DNA of 21,292 nucleotides. Origin: Microcaldota archaeon (lineage in GTDB: Archaea; Micrarchaeota; Micrarchaeia; Norongarragalinales; CAINOH01). Below are positions 21,080 through 21,292 of this stretch, one piece after another. The DNA is taken from contig DAHXMR010000124.1 of assembly GCA_027371655.1 (NCBI GenBank), positions 1 through 21,292 of the forward strand, in the 5' to 3' direction. Below the pieces are notes generated by a model. That model made no database searches. It saw only the letters and a list, made by a program, of their open reading frames with translations, and was not told the DNA's origin. The number at the start of each line of letters is the position of its first letter. Position 1 is the stretch's first letter. The position numbers were made by a program, and so were the translations under genes.

Positions 21080-21292
21080 ATGAAGAAAGTCCTTGTTTTC
21101 GGGAGTTTCGACTTCCTGCACGCGGGGCACCTGCATTTTTTCGAGTCCGCCAAAAAATACGGCGACTTTCTTATTGCCTGCATTGCCCGCGACGAAAATG
21201 TGGAACGCGCCAAAGGGCGCAAACCCTTTTTTTCGGAAAAAGAGCGCTTGCGCATGGTGGGCGCGCTGCGCGTTGTCGACAAGGCGTGCTTG
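21080..21292 (+). CDS. ribL: Cytidylyltransferase-family protein, RibL-like FAD synthase, partial
   Basis: The first 71 codons are present; the gene runs off the right edge. The N-terminus VLVFGSFDFLHAGHLHFF holds the nucleotidyltransferase HxGH motif (H14-A-G-H17), and ARDENVERAKGRKPFFSEKERLRMVGALRVVD matches archaeal RibL, which uses CTP or ATP to convert FMN to FAD or the CTP analogue. Other members of the fold, such as glycerol-3-phosphate cytidylyltransferase, cannot be fully excluded without the C-terminus. Start ATG 21080 lies 58 nt after the zinc-ribbon stop, with no clear ribosome-binding site. Confidence 0.82.
   Translation, partial: MKKVLVFGSFDFLHAGHLHFFESAKKYGDFLIACIARDENVERAKGRKPFFSEKERLRMVGALRVVDKACL

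Noticed and set aside
1..21292. CRISPR array, insertion sequence or prophage
   Set aside because: No regularly spaced repeats, transposase, integrase or phage structural motifs were seen on either strand.

Overview
The window reads as a chromosomal segment of an archaeon, GC-rich by eye and densely packed with genes. The archaeal signals are a RadA recombinase, an archaeal-type LeuC/LeuD/LeuB set, a GatCAB amidotransferase, a four-CxxC mini zinc-ribbon protein, a RibL-like cytidylyltransferase, and an intron-bearing tRNA-Arg with anticodon GCG and no encoded CCA. Many genes also have AT-rich TATA-like boxes about 26 nt before a probable transcript start, two of them placed for leaderless mRNAs. 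A DPANN-type lineage (Diapherotrites or Micrarchaeota-like) is my inference from the mix of small unknown proteins and disrupted tRNA; it is not proven.

Layout. Positions 1-2241 (minus strand) hold a four-gene operon: an unknown protein, an HD-GYP phosphohydrolase, an ACT-domain UPF0237 protein and a UPF0210/PFL-family protein cut by the window edge. Positions 2356-3966 (plus) hold an unknown charged protein and a GAF-GGDEF protein with intact GGDEF and RxxD motifs. Together these look like both halves of a cyclic-dinucleotide system, which is unusual in an archaeon. A small membrane protein (minus) overlaps the GGDEF gene tail to tail, followed by radA (minus). Divergent from radA lie a beta-helix surface lipoprotein and an Hsp20 chaperone (plus).

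Positions 7211-13327 (plus) form a tight cluster: gatC, gatA, a ureohydrolase-fold protein, gatB, a phosphoribosyltransferase-fold protein, a SAM methyltransferase and an RdgB/HAM1-type NTP pyrophosphatase. It combines tRNA-dependent amidation with apparent nucleotide metabolism. From 13337 to 20362 (minus) runs a leucine-type biosynthesis cluster: leuC, an unknown gene, leuD, leuB, two members of a small unknown protein family, an aminotransferase, two more members of that family, and one further unknown. The four related small proteins around the aminotransferase form an apparently undescribed paralogous family.

Positions 20522-20687 (minus) carry a tRNA-Arg(GCG) that becomes a regular 74-nt cloverleaf only if two introns are removed: 55 nt at the canonical 37/38 site and 37 nt in the T loop at 59/60. 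Both sites fit a bulge-helix-bulge splicing motif. The right end has a 50-residue zinc-ribbon gene and the start of a RibL-like FAD synthase gene (plus). I saw no CRISPR array, insertion sequence, rRNA or other tRNA.
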